Assembly: GCA_032622095.1 (NCBI GenBank)
Contig: CP136069.1
Location: forward strand, 39,720,194-39,784,193
Direction of reading: 5' to 3'
DNA length: 64,000 nucleotides
From: Siphonodentalium dalli
Taxonomy: Eukaryota; Mollusca; Scaphopoda; Gadilida; Siphonodentaliidae
Position 1 is the first letter of the stretch; every line of letters starts with the position of its first letter. A program made the translations under genes and the position numbers. Shown here piece after piece: positions 40,301 through 50,141 of the stretch. A model generated the notes under the pieces. That model had not been told where the DNA came from, made no database searches, and saw nothing but the letters and a program-made list of their open reading frames with translations.

Positions 40301-43300
40301 TTTGAGAATTTTGTAGTTGACGGTGGAGTATATAGCTCGAAATAGGTGATTTTTCAGAGCAAGTTCTGAAAATAATTTTTCGAATCAACTTTCAGTTGAC
40401 GGTGAACTTTAATGTTCATATGTGTTGTTGCGTCAACACGTGATTGATTATATTTCAGTTTTGTCGCCGGACGGCACAATTAACTTGAAATTATGTGACT
40501 TGTTGGTGACGTCGTGGAAAATTAATTTATTTTTCCATTGTTGAGTTGTAGTTTGTGATTGATCAGGTTAGATCTGACTTTGAAATTTTTTCAGTTGACG
40601 TCAGATAGTGAGCGGAAATAGGTGACTTGAATATTTAATCGCAGATTAATTTTGAATTTTGATGCGATTTGTAGGTATTCGCTTGGTAGTTAAATTGTAG
40701 GTGACTTACAGTGTTCTGATTTACAGCAAACTTGAGAAATTTTTATTTTCCAGAAATTTTCTTACGTAGTTGGACTTGAGAATTTTTCTTGAATTAAATT
40801 TTTCCGCAGAATTGTTTTTTTCCGCAGGTTTAATTACAAAATGAATTTTGTTTTTCAGTGATTTCTGAGTTGGTTTGCAGAAAATACTTAGGTTTTTCTG
40901 TATAAATTTCAGTGCGTCGGTTTTTCAGATATTGAGTTTAGCTTATTTTCTTTTGACGTTTTCAGCGTTCAACAAGGTTGTTTACTTTGACCTTTACACT
41001 TAGTGATTTTTTTTCCCCGAATTCTCTTGTAGGTTTCGACTTGATTTTTTTTTTATTCCAGTTACATGTAGTTAAAGCGACACTTGTTTTTTTTCCTCAG
41101 AGATATTTCTTAGAATTTGTAGGTCGATCGTGGTTAAAATACTTTCAAATTTTTCCTAGCTATTTGCGAGTTAGTGAAAGATGGCGTCACAGATTTCAGA
41201 GGAAGTTATGTTGAAGATACAGGCTGAGATATTGGAATTGACAGTTCGGATAGAGGAGTTGAAGAGAAATAGTGAAAATAGTTATGATAATAATTACAGC
41301 AATGATGATTATTACAGAAATGATAATTATAATAGTGGTTATAACTCTTACTCCAGACGGCGTGCGCAGAATCACAGAAGGCAGTATACGAAGAGAAGCG
41401 ATAATGTTCATTATTTTCAGAAGGAGGCAAATAATGTTTCAGATGTGAGAAATGATTATAGTAATCCCACAAATGATAGATTACAAGGAGAGTATGTATC
41501 TGGTAGATACACCGGATGTTGTAAATGTGGTGATTTGACGCATAAAGCGTTTGGTTGTAGGAAAGGTGGATACTATCGCTACTATGATAGAGATAAATTT
41601 TTTCGTCCACAGGATAGATCCCGGAGATATATTAACAAATCACAATTTGTTAATGATTCCAGTAAGGAACATTGTATAAATGGAAATGCTACGGAGTCAG
41701 ATATTGTTGTTTCAGGTTACAATACTAAGGCACTTGTTGATACAGGTTCGACTTGCTCCACAATTTGCGAGCAATTTTACAGCACTTTCTTGAAACATAT
41801 TACATTGCAGCCCTTGTCTGTTATACTTAATATAGAGTGTGCTGATGGCAAGAAACTTCCTTATCTTGGATACATTCAGTGTCCTATTACAGTTCCTTCT
41901 TTAGGACAAGATTCAGGCGAAGAGTTCATTTTTCTTGTAGTGCCAAACAGTTCTTATAACATGTCAGTGCCAGTTTTGCTAGGAACTAATATCCTTTCAG
42001 AACTCATGCAGTTGTGCAAAGATACACATGGTAACAGGTTTTTACAGAATGCAAACTTGTCATCATCTTGGTTCATGGCTTTCAGATGCATGATTTCTAG
42101 GGAGAAAGAACTTGCTAAACACGACTTTGTTCTAGGTCATGTAAAGTCTGCTGAGAATACCCATGTTATTCTCCATCCTAATACTAAGAAAGTTGTTACT
42201 GGTTTTATTGATCATAAGATTCCTTACCAACCCACATGTGCTATTTTGCAGCCACTTCCAGATGATGAGCGGTTCAACTTTTTAGAGATAGGTCCATATA
42301 TTGTGAAATATGATTTCAAGAGCACTGATACTGTTGATGTTCACTTGTCAAATATTTCTTCTAGGACTATTAGTATAGCACCTAACTCTGTTATTTGTCA
42401 GGTACAGCCAGTCTCTGTTGAGCAAGATATTGAAACCTCCCCAGGTTCAGAGACTACTTCTTCATTTCTTGATAAAATTACTATGGATGTTTCTTCCCTT
42501 GATGATGCAAAGGATATATCTGTTGCATTGAATCTTATCAAAGAGTTTTCAGATGTTTTTTCACAGCATGATCTTGACTTAGGTTTTTACAGTGCAGTTA
42601 AGCATATGATCGACATGTATGATTATACGCCTTTCAAGGATCGTCCGAGACGTTTACCTCCAAGCATGATTGATGAAGTGAGAAATCATCTTCACCAGTT
42701 GTTAGCTGCCGGCATTATACGCCGTTCTCACAGTCCATATTCTTCTAATGTTGTTTTAGTTAGGAAGAAGGGTTCAAATGACCTTCGTATGTGTGCAGAT
42801 TTTAGAATTTTAAATAAACGCACTATTCCAGATAATTATGCACTCCCTAGGCCTGAAGACTTTTTTGATTACTTAGCAGGTGCCAAGTACTACTCAGTTC
42901 TCGACCTCACATCTGGTTTTCATCAATTGGAGATTGCAGAGGAGCACAAGGAGAGAACAGCTTTTACTGTTGGAGGTCTAGGTTTCTATGAATATAATAG
43001 ACTTGCATTTGGTTTGAACAATAGTCCTTCTAGCTTTCAGAGAATGATGGAAGACTGCCTCGATGGTCTTAACAGGAAAATATGTAATATTTATGTTGAT
43101 GACGCCATTGTATAGTCAAAATCTGTTCCGGAGATGTTGGAGCGACTTAGACTTGTTTTTGACAGTCTCAGAGAATCTGGCTTGAAACTGGCCCCATAAA
43201 AGTGTAAATTTGTCATGCGCCATGTCTCATAGTAGGCCATGTAGTTTCAGAGAAAGGTATCGAGACGGATCCTGCGAAAGTTGACAAAATTGTCAACTGG

Positions 43301-46300
43301 CCAGTTCCCAAGAACTCTGATCAATTGCGATCATTTCTTGGCTTTGCAGGTTATTATAGAAAGTATTGTCCTAATTTTTCCAGGATTGCTAAGCCCTTGA
43401 CAGATTTACTTCCCCCTACAAATACAAAGAAGCCAAAGAACAAGGTTAAATCCTCTTTTACAGGGAAATGGAAATGGGAGCATGAGCAGCAGTCTGCATT
43501 TAATACTTTGAAAGATCGTCTTTCTAATCCCCCAATTTTAGATTACCCCGATTACAGCAGGCCCTTTGAAGTCCATACTGATGCGTCCCGCCATGGTTTA
43601 GGTTGTGTCCTTTACCAAGATATCGATGGCGTGAAGAGAGTTATTGCGTATGGCAGCCGAGGAACCACAGCAGCAGAAAAGAATTACCCGGCACATAAGT
43701 TAGAATTTTTAGCTTTAAAGTGGGCAGTTACAGAAACGTTTTATGACTATTTATATGGTAATTATTTTGTAGTGTATACTGATAACAATCCCGCAACTTA
43801 TGTTTTAACTTCAGCCAAATTAGATGCCACTGGACAGAGATGGTTATCAGCCTTAGGTTCTTTTAAATTTGATATTGTTTACAGACCCGGTAAATTTAAT
43901 ACCGATGCAGATGCCTTATCCAGGTTGGATACACCTCCTCCAGATATTATTACAAATGATTCAGTACAAGTTATTTGTAATTCATTACAGGTTCAGCAAC
44001 CTTTTGTTGAAAGTTTATGTTGCAGCACTGATGTTTTAAATTCTGTTCAAGATGATGTAGGCCATGATCTTGATGAAATGAATTATAGGGATTGGAGAAG
44101 ATTGCAGGAAAGAGATGATGTATTGTCCGTATGGTTATCAGCTGTGAGAAGAAATAGTTGCCCAAAGAGAAAGTCCCTTCCCCCTTCTAAGCTTCATTCA
44201 GCATTTTTAAGACATTTTTCTAAGCTTAGGTTGCAGCGAGGAGTTCTTTATAGAGAGCCCACTTTTAATGGTAAAACCACCACTCAGCTTGTTTTACCAC
44301 ACTCACAGATTTCTTTTGTTCTTAAATCATTACATAATGATATAGGACATCCAGGTCGTGACAGAACAGTTTCACTTGTGAAAGAAAGATTTTATTTTCC
44401 AGGTATCGACAGTGCTGTCGATGATTGGATAAAACAGTGTCATAGATGTCTTGGAGTGAAAACTAATCCGAATTTCAGAGCCCCTTTGGTATCCATTACT
44501 ACTTCTCAACCTCTTGAACTTGTTTGTATTGATTTTCTTACACTTGATTGTTCTAAAGGTGGTTACCAATATGTTCTTGTTATGACAGATCATTTTACTA
44601 AATATGCACAGGCTTATCCTACAAGGAAAATGACTGCAAAAACTACTGCTGATGTATTGTTTAACAATTTCTTTATTCATTATGGTTATCCTCAACGTAT
44701 TCATAGTGATCAAGGTGCTAATTTTGAATCTCAACTTATTTCTGAACTTTGTCAGCTTTGCAGCATCAAGAAGTCCCGAACTACTCCTTATCATCCGATG
44801 GGGAATGGTGTTACAGAGCGATTTAATCGCACACTTATTAGTATGTTAGGTACTCTTAATCCTGACCAGAAACATGACTGGAAATCACATATAGGTCCTC
44901 TTGTTCATGCTTACAATTGTACTAGGCATGAAACTACTGGTTTTGCTCCTTTTCAGTTGATGTTCGGAAGAGAACCACGGTTACCTCTTGATGTTTTATT
45001 TGGTCTGAATAAACCTGATTCTGATCAAACTTCTTATTGTGATTATGTTTCAGACCTTAGACAGAGACTTTCTGATTCTTACAGATTAGCATCCAAATCT
45101 ATGTCTGGTGCTCAGAGTAGTAATGCCAAATATTATAATCGAAAGCTTTGTGGTGCAACTATACATGTAGGTGACAGAGTCTTAGTAAAGACATTAGCTT
45201 TCGAAGGCAGACATAAATTGGCAGATAAATATGATTCTGAAGTATACACTGTTAAATCCCAACCTAATTCTGACATTCCTGTTTTTAATTTAGAAGATGA
45301 CAGTGGAAAGCAAAGAACTTTACATAGGAACCACTTGTTGCCTATCGGTTCTTTACCCTTTGACTTTCCAGATGACGACACAGCCCATAAATCTCCTCTT
45401 GAACAGAGAGATGCTGATGCCCCAATTGTAGATCCTCTTATCCCACCTGTACGGCCGCCAGAGCCTAAGGTGCGGAAACGTCGTATTCCAGGTACTGGTA
45501 GTGATACTTCACGTGATGAAGTTCGTGATGACCATATAAATGGTTCAGACCATATAGATGGTTCAGATGAAGAGTCGGTGATTTGTTTTGTTCCACAGGG
45601 CGTTGCAGGTATAAAATCTGCTCCTAATGCAGTGGACAGTTCAGCTCCATCTCGTCGGGGTGACGACTTTCCTGTGTGATTGGAAGCTGGTGGTATTTCT
45701 TCTTCCTGTGTTGACGACCGCACTCAAATAGATGAGTTCAGGGAAGTTAGAACTGATGTCGGTAATGACAGTAGTGTTAATACTATTTCAGCTACACAGG
45801 ATTCGACAGGTCAACTTGAACTTCGTTCCACAGGTGATAGCAATGATGAGGCTGATGAGAATAATGATGATGAAGTTGTTGATATTACCTGTGTACCTTT
45901 AGCACCTATTGCAGAAGATACTGTTGTTGTTGATGGTAATGTTGATGGTGCGAAAGCGAATATTTCAGGTGATGATGGTGTCTCGAGTAGTAGTCAGAGT
46001 GGAGATAGAGAAAGAATTTCTCTTTCAGATTCCAGACCGAAGCCAGTACCTAGGACATCTAGTAGAACAAAGAAGCCTCCATCATGGATGGGCGACTATG
46101 TATCTAAGAACATCCAGCCCAAACCATGTGGAGAAGATCAATATAAGAATAAGCTTTTGCGTAAGCTTATGCAAGATCATATTTGCACCAAGGTTTCTCC
46201 AGATGTTTTCCAATCTATTCTGAAAACTATCTTGGATGAATAAGATTTTCATTTTCAGTTCAGTTCACTTATATTCAGTGATTCCATATTACAGATATGT

Positions 46301-48302
46301 CAGTTTCAATGATGTGTGTATACATTGGGCATAGGCATTGTCCTGTTGTGTTAGTTGTTTTTAAAATTGATTCGTTTATAAATTATGTATTGATATTATG
46401 TATTGTTAGGTATCACTTATCATCTTCGTACGATCAGAGATATTTCCAGTTATTCCAGCTGACGATCCAGTGTAGAGCTACGACTCATATGAGGTACCAG
46501 TTTTCAAGGAATTCTATTTTTTTTGTTATGTACTCTGTGAGGTGATAAAGTGTTCCTTTCTATATATGATTATGATTTTAACATATGTGTGTTGATTGTT
46601 GTGTATTCATGACTGAAGTTCTCAGATAGACCAGTCACAGTGAATCAGTAGTGATTCCATTTCAGCGGTATTGTGTGATATATTCACATTATTTACTGTC
46701 TACGCCAGATAGTGAAGAGTCAGTTCAGTAACTGTCGATTAAGTTGCAGTTATATAATGCTGATATTTGATTTCAGTTTTGAAGATAGGTCGGTGTCAAG
46801 GTTATCTCTGTGTATGAGAAACTTATAGATGATAATTTTCCATTATCAGTTGCAGAGTTTGAAAGTCATGTCTATGATCGACATTTCCTTTCAGTATTTG
46901 TTTAAATGACAGAGGGGAGAGTGTGACCGTGCTATTTTATATACCAAAACAGTATATGCCTTTATTACATGCTACACATGTATACTAACTAAGTTATTAT
47001 ACCTAACTCACTAATATACATTTTATAGCTGCATTATCATTTCATTCTGCGTACTTGGTTCATTCCATTCCGCGCTATTCCGTTCTATTCACTTCCCTTC
47101 CCAGTTGCATTCCTGTTCTGCATTTCGCTATTTCATATTCTTAACATAGCCCAATTCCTTGTCCACTGAGTCTACTCTGTCTAGTTCATCGCCCAATCTG
47201 AGATCTAACTGTCGGACATTAAGGTGTCTTAGCCAATCACAGGTAAGCTTATTTGCCGCGCTTTTCAGTTGATAATTAGTGTTCGATGTGACAACATCGT
47301 TCCGTCGTGACACACTCAGTGTAAGCGTACATTCTTCTATGCCTGAAGAATGTTACAGTTATAAAGTATAAGATGAATACTACGTTATGACATCTTGACC
47401 TATGTTCCTACGATATGGTATGTGATATGCTGTTATATGTTTTTTACCCATTATTATATCTTTATTTTAATACTATTGTCTTCGGTTTTGGAAGTTTAGA
47501 ATTACATCACATTTGCAATATATATTTGCCCAATAGTTTAGTGATGTTGGAAATCGCACACTGCGTTCATAATCTACCTTTTATACTAGCATGTAGGTTT
47601 TATTTCTAACTGTTCGTCACAGTTAGGATTGTGTCAAAATAGTTGTTTATATTTGTTCACCAGGGTCCTTTTTCTTGTTGGACATCTCTCGATTGATGTT
47701 TGATGCTCGATGTGATGTTGTGATGTTGCTGTCAAGCTGTCTATAAAGATGTGTTGTGATGTCATCCATGTTGTGATGCTTGTTGGATGTGTTCCGTTCG
47801 GTATTGCTTGAGTATTCAATTAAATGCATGAGAAGACTTTTAAGGTAGGCTTAGTGTTTTCATAGACCCTGCCAGATGTTAAGACTCAGAGCCCATAAAT
47901 GTTGGTGATAGCGACATGGTTCACTTAAGACCCACCCCTGTGCTCTACCACACTCTTATTTCTGGTTATTCTTACATGTGCTTGTTTCTTTTTCAGATAT
48001 ACAGGTGTTTTCATTGCAAAGAAAGGCACACCACACCACAAGATACATTTATACACACGGCCCATCATCACAGAACAGATGAAATAATTATCCTCGTGAG
48101 AGAAGAGAATTCCTCAACTTCGGAGGACGGGAAAGCACACTACCGTTCAATTAGATTCGGGGTATCACCAAATGACCTCGATGATCGACCGGAGGAGTAT
48201 CTTCTGGATATAGATGCGAAGTGTTTGACATTAAAAAAAACCCACACATGCCGCCATGTGGAGAACGTCATTCAAAGATCAAACGTGAAGACACACCAAT
48301 GA
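37314..48302 (+). CDS. C2H2 zinc-finger protein of the DNA transposon, two coding exons
   Basis: ATG at 37314-37316 is followed at once by a consensus donor (ATG|GTAAGT). The acceptor 'tttctttttcag|ATATAC' at 47996/47997 opens exon 2, which runs in frame to a TGA at 48300-48302. The protein has 102 residues: MIYRCFHCKERH, Cys5 and Cys8, then His21 and His25, giving a C-X2-C-X12-H-X3-H finger. About 70 further residues of mixed charge include YRSIRFGVSPNDLDD and EYLLDIDAKCLTLKK. AATAAA lies at 48425-48430. The intron, ~0.5 kb originally, holds the whole gypsy element. Such a protein could bind the element's own ends or regulate it; that is inference. No catalytic domain is present. Confidence 0.7.
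37769..38886 (+). repeat. 5' LTR (1118 bp)
   Basis: Starts TGTGACCGTGC and ends CTCTACCACA. It has ~88 bp (around 38492-38580) absent from the 3' LTR; the deletion edges share 'tat', suggesting microhomology-mediated loss. Otherwise it is about 99% identical to the 3' LTR by eye. Confidence 0.92.
38888..38900 (+). promoter_or_regulatory. primer-binding site (TGGCGCCC...)
   Basis: TGGCGCCCATTCG starts one base after the 5' LTR. PBS sequences begin TGG to pair with a tRNA CCA end, and TGGCGCCC is the start used by lysine-tRNA-primed elements. Exact tRNA identity is unproven. Confidence 0.75.
38901..41180 (+). other. 2.3-kb non-coding leader of the gypsy element with repeated motif
   Basis: No open frame of coding character occurs between the PBS and the first ORF. 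Between about 40200 and 40640 a pair of words, 'ttgacggtgaa' and 'aataggtgatt', recurs five to six times at irregular spacing. Such a leader could hold packaging, dimerisation or promoter signals, or be the remnant of a lost gag capsid gene. Confidence 0.6.
41181..43115 (+). CDS. gypsy ORF1: zinc knuckle, protease, N-terminal RT
   Basis: The 644-codon frame starts MASQISEEVMLKIQAE. It has an Asn/Tyr-rich low-complexity region (residues 34-57), then a CCHC zinc knuckle C-X2-C-X4-H-X4-C (113-126). An aspartic protease active site (LVDTGST, Asp187) and the RT follow, with LDLTSGFHQ and the catalytic YVDD box (638-641). The frame stops with TAG three codons after YVDD, in the middle of RT. A capsid-like Gag domain ahead of the zinc knuckle is not recognisable, since only ~110 residues precede it. 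The ATG at 41181 is the first in a long frame and is accepted as the start. Confidence 0.88.
   Translation: MASQISEEVMLKIQAEILELTVRIEELKRNSENSYDNNYSNDDYYRNDNYNSGYNSYSRRRAQNHRRQYTKRSDNVHYFQKEANNVSDVRNDYSNPTNDRLQGEYVSGRYTGCCKCGDLTHKAFGCRKGGYYRYYDRDKFFRPQDRSRRYINKSQFVNDSSKEHCINGNATESDIVVSGYNTKALVDTGSTCSTICEQFYSTFLKHITLQPLSVILNIECADGKKLPYLGYIQCPITVPSLGQDSGEEFIFLVVPNSSYNMSVPVLLGTNILSELMQLCKDTHGNRFLQNANLSSSWFMAFRCMISREKELAKHDFVLGHVKSAENTHVILHPNTKKVVTGFIDHKIPYQPTCAILQPLPDDERFNFLEIGPYIVKYDFKSTDTVDVHLSNISSRTISIAPNSVICQVQPVSVEQDIETSPGSETTSSFLDKITMDVSSLDDAKDISVALNLIKEFSDVFSQHDLDLGFYSAVKHMIDMYDYTPFKDRPRRLPPSMIDEVRNHLHQLLAAGIIRRSHSPYSSNVVLVRKKGSNDLRMCADFRILNKRTIPDNYALPRPEDFFDYLAGAKYYSVLDLTSGFHQLEIAEEHKERTAFTVGGLGFYEYNRLAFGLNNSPSSFQRMMEDCLDGLNRKICNIYVDDAIV
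43113..43235 (+). pseudogene. broken RT segment: clustered stops and a frameshift
   Basis: Directly after the YVDD box the frame meets TAG (43113-43115), then TAA (~43197) and a TAG near 43230. There the reading also shifts by one base into the frame of the next ORF. Between the breaks the sequence still reads like an RT palm-thumb segment (MLERLRLVFDSLRESGLKL). I describe the breaks only. Confidence 0.8.
43325..45679 (+). CDS. gypsy ORF2: RT thumb, RNase H, integrase
   Basis: The open frame actually enters from upstream of 43325; its first codon here is TTG in mid-protein, so no true start exists. It contains the RT connection (RSFLGFAGYYRKY) and RNase H (FEVHTDASRHGLG, Asp86; YTDNNP, Asp153). 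Then come an integrase HHCC finger (His337, His342, Cys372, Cys375) and the DD35E core (Asp403, Asp462, Glu498; SDQGANF, NGVTERFNR). The C-terminal part is an Asp/Pro-rich tail with no chromodomain. It ends at TGA 45677-45679. Confidence 0.88.
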   Translation: MRSFLGFAGYYRKYCPNFSRIAKPLTDLLPPTNTKKPKNKVKSSFTGKWKWEHEQQSAFNTLKDRLSNPPILDYPDYSRPFEVHTDASRHGLGCVLYQDIDGVKRVIAYGSRGTTAAEKNYPAHKLEFLALKWAVTETFYDYLYGNYFVVYTDNNPATYVLTSAKLDATGQRWLSALGSFKFDIVYRPGKFNTDADALSRLDTPPPDIITNDSVQVICNSLQVQQPFVESLCCSTDVLNSVQDDVGHDLDEMNYRDWRRLQERDDVLSVWLSAVRRNSCPKRKSLPPSKLHSAFLRHFSKLRLQRGVLYREPTFNGKTTTQLVLPHSQISFVLKSLHNDIGHPGRDRTVSLVKERFYFPGIDSAVDDWIKQCHRCLGVKTNPNFRAPLVSITTSQPLELVCIDFLTLDCSKGGYQYVLVMTDHFTKYAQAYPTRKMTAKTTADVLFNNFFIHYGYPQRIHSDQGANFESQLISELCQLCSIKKSRTTPYHPMGNGVTERFNRTLISMLGTLNPDQKHDWKSHIGPLVHAYNCTRHETTGFAPFQLMFGREPRLPLDVLFGLNKPDSDQTSYCDYVSDLRQRLSDSYRLASKSMSGAQSSNAKYYNRKLCGATIHVGDRVLVKTLAFEGRHKLADKYDSEVYTVKSQPNSDIPVFNLEDDSGKQRTLHRNHLLPIGSLPFDFPDDDTAHKSPLEQRDADAPIVDPLIPPVRPPEPKVRKRRIPGTGSDTSRDEVRDDHINGSDHIDGSDEESVICFVPQGVAGIKSAPNAVDSSAPSRRGDDFPV
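45680..46243 (+). CDS. gypsy pol C-terminal tail, in frame after a TGA
   Basis: This 187-codon stretch lies in the same frame as ORF2, separated only by the TGA at 45677-45679. It is acidic and Ser-rich (NDEADENNDDEVVD), then has RTKKPPSWMGDYV, a motif common near the end of gypsy polyproteins. It is best read as the end of the same protein after a nonsense change. A separate ORF or programmed readthrough is possible but less likely. The frame ends LKTILDE at a TAA. Confidence 0.75.
   Translation: MEAGGISSSCVDDRTQIDEFREVRTDVGNDSSVNTISATQDSTGQLELRSTGDSNDEADENNDDEVVDITCVPLAPIAEDTVVVDGNVDGAKANISGDDGVSSSSQSGDRERISLSDSRPKPVPRTSSRTKKPPSWMGDYVSKNIQPKPCGEDQYKNKLLRKLMQDHICTKVSPDVFQSILKTILDE
46911..46921 (+). 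promoter_or_regulatory. polypurine tract
   Basis: AGAGGGGAGAG lies directly before the 3' LTR, the expected place for plus-strand priming in reverse transcription. Confidence 0.85.
46922..47952 (+). repeat. 3' LTR (1031 bp)
   Basis: TGTGACCGTGC...CTCTACCACA, paired with the 5' LTR. Its right edge is 44 bp from the splice acceptor of the zinc-finger exon, so the LTR's own signals may affect that gene. Confidence 0.92.
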
Positions 48303-48424
48303 AAGATGTCCATTGTCGTAAGACATTATTCGCAGAATCGGATTCGGATGATAGGCCTATAATGTTAAAAGAACTGAAATGCCGACTCCTCTAATGACAG
48401 GATGGACCCCTACATACATTATAC

Positions 48425-48430
48425 AATAAA
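48425..48430 (+). terminator. polyadenylation signal AATAAA for the zinc-finger gene
   Basis: AATAAA 123 bases after the stop codon of the zinc-finger frame, on the same strand. It supports the view that the gene ends with exon 2. Confidence 0.5.
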
Positions 48431-49996
48431 ATGATATCTAAATATATATATATATTAAAGAGGTGTTATTACACTGGTTGGTTATTATTATAATGAGGTA
48501 TGTGATAAGACATATCGTCACCTCGGTTCCAATGTGTCTTATATCCATAAATAAATCACATACATCTAGGACAAATTGGAACCGAGGTGACAATTTGTCT
48601 ACTAAATATATGCTAAGACATATATAGGACTACTAGTACTCGGATATATGTATATATATTATTGCTATTTATGTTGGGATATGTTAATATATAGACACAG
48701 CCACGTATGACGTGAACAAATCTGAACTCTTCACATGGTTTAAACCGGCCTCAAATTACATTTTATATGTCACCGTTGACTACATGAAATTGCCGCCAGG
48801 CCCTGTTCCAAAAAATATATTTGCAGGATAGGAGAACTCTACGCGCATTACCGTAAAACGAATCTTATGATATCAATTTGTTATTAGATGTACTCAAAAA
48901 CATACCCCTGCAATTGACAGAACAGATCCTTCGTATTCTATGGAAATGCTAACTGTTTTATTAGTTAGAAATCGAAAGTACTAATTGCATAATCATGGTT
49001 CAATATAAAGAGTTACACATCTTTGACCCGTTCTGAAACAAATAAAGAACGTTTATTAGAGCCAATAATATTATACGATATTACGAATATAACCACGTAT
49101 ATAGGCCTATATGATTAATACATCGTGTATCAGTTGCAGTTGAATAGAGTGGTCACAATAGCATAACCATTGAAGATTCTCCCATTCGTGCGGTACCAAT
49201 TATGTAATATTAATAGTATGACGATTTCATTTGGAAATATTAAATAAATAAATAACTGATTATCTCTCCAGTGTCAAATAGAGCGTGATTGAAAAGTCGT
49301 AATTATATAATGTTGTCCCCACATATCCTTCCGTCGCCATTTGGCTACATATAGAACTATGTGATATATGCATGACACCTCGTATCAGTGGAAGTAGCAT
49401 AATCGTTCGGGGATTCCATCATTCACGAGTTATCAATGCTGTTATAATTATATTTATGACAATTTGCAATGATGCACAATCACTGCTTTCGTGCTAGAAG
49501 AAATCAGGCAGCATCAAACCCCGAAAAAACACGAAAAAACTCAAACTAAGATCATATGAATAAGCTTATCGGTTCGGAAATGTAACATATTTTATCGGAA
49601 AAAGTCTAACTGATGTAACGTTTATCGGAGATGAAACGTAGCGTTTTTGAGCACTTTTTAACGGTCGTTTTTGTAAAATTATAGGTATATATATCTCTAA
49701 ACAATGCATATCCATGTATCAACAAGACATATATCTATGAAAATGCAAGCTTCTATAACCATGGCGAGGTGTTATCACACTGCAGCAGCCGTTGTTTTTG
49801 GTCCACATTTTAGTGATAAAAGCACACGAATTTCATGTTGTCTCATACATGTCGAATAATGAATATAGGAGTATGTATAGTTGTTAGTAATGATTGGGAC
49901 TACTGTACACAATAAATTTAGCAGCAAACATATTACCTATTGTTCCTTTGTTGTTCTCTATGCAGCTCTATGTTCATTAATAAACTTTCTTCATCA
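48431..49996. other. 3' non-coding part of the DNA transposon
   Basis: Contains an inverted pair 'gtcacctcggttccaa' (48517-48532) and its inverse (48576-48591), within a wider imperfect hairpin that includes 'tatgtgat'. Subterminal 'tttatcgga' words lie near 49597, 49621 and 50035. No transposase-like frame is present, so the element is probably non-autonomous or internally deleted. Confidence 0.6.
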
Positions 49997-50080
49997 GGTG
50001 TGAAGCGTAGCGATCGGAAAGTGCCGCGCAGCGTTTATCGGAGAGAGGCGCGTTTGTCGTGTAACAGATGAACCCCCGTG
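49997..50080 (-). repeat. right terminal inverted repeat of the DNA transposon
   Basis: Inverse of 37193-37277 with one single-base indel and a few substitutions near the inner end. It is followed by the target duplication TAGGC. Confidence 0.85.
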
Positions 50081-50141
50081 TAGGCCTTCAAAGGCCGAGT
50101 GGATGAGAATGTTTAGGCCATATCCATCTATAACTTGATTA

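Larger units (their letters stand above)
37769..47952 (+). mobile_element. Ty3/gypsy LTR retrotransposon, ~10.2 kb, inactive copy
   Basis: Two LTRs (TG...CA), a PBS, a PPT and a pol region ordered protease, RT, RNase H, integrase define a Ty3/gypsy element. The LTRs differ by roughly ten single bases plus an ~88-bp indel, so the insertion is fairly recent. Flanking bases are TTCT on the left and CTCT on the right, an imperfect 4-bp target duplication. RT contains stops and a frameshift (43113-43235), and another in-frame TGA lies at 45677. The copy should be unable to make a full polyprotein. There is no env and no chromodomain that I can see. Confidence 0.92.
37193..50080. mobile_element. 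TIR DNA transposon carrying a C2H2 gene; host of the gypsy insertion
   Basis: The element begins CACGGGGGTTCATCTGTTAC and ends with the exact inverse. The inverted repeats span ~85 bp (37193-37277 and 49997-50080) with very few differences. The 5-bp target duplication TAGGC (37188-37192, 50081-50085) is confirmed by the uninterrupted duplicate of the flank near 36463. Without the nested LTR retrotransposon the element would be about 2.7 kb. 'TTATCGGA' and 'GTAGCG' words recur near both ends, as transposase-binding repeats often do. The only gene seen is a 102-codon zinc-finger gene. A 5-bp duplication with CAC ends recalls Transib, but the rest of the end (GGGGG) does not fit its CACWRTG consensus. 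Superfamily open. Confidence 0.85.

Noticed and set aside
41206-41610. 134-codon antisense frame over gypsy ORF1
   Set aside because: Shadow of the Asn/Tyr-rich coding region; the sense frame has protease and RT motifs.
43325-43327. Start of gypsy ORF2 at 43325 as a real initiation codon
   Set aside because: The codon is TTG within the RT connection; the frame enters from the broken segment upstream.
45133-45723. 196-codon antisense frame over the gypsy pol tail
   Set aside because: Shadow frame opposite the integrase C terminus.
47916-47996. N-terminal extension of the zinc-finger frame into the 3' LTR (MVHLRPTPVLY...)
   Set aside because: It crosses the LTR end and a strong acceptor; the ATG|GTAAGT exon before the gypsy element explains the start better.
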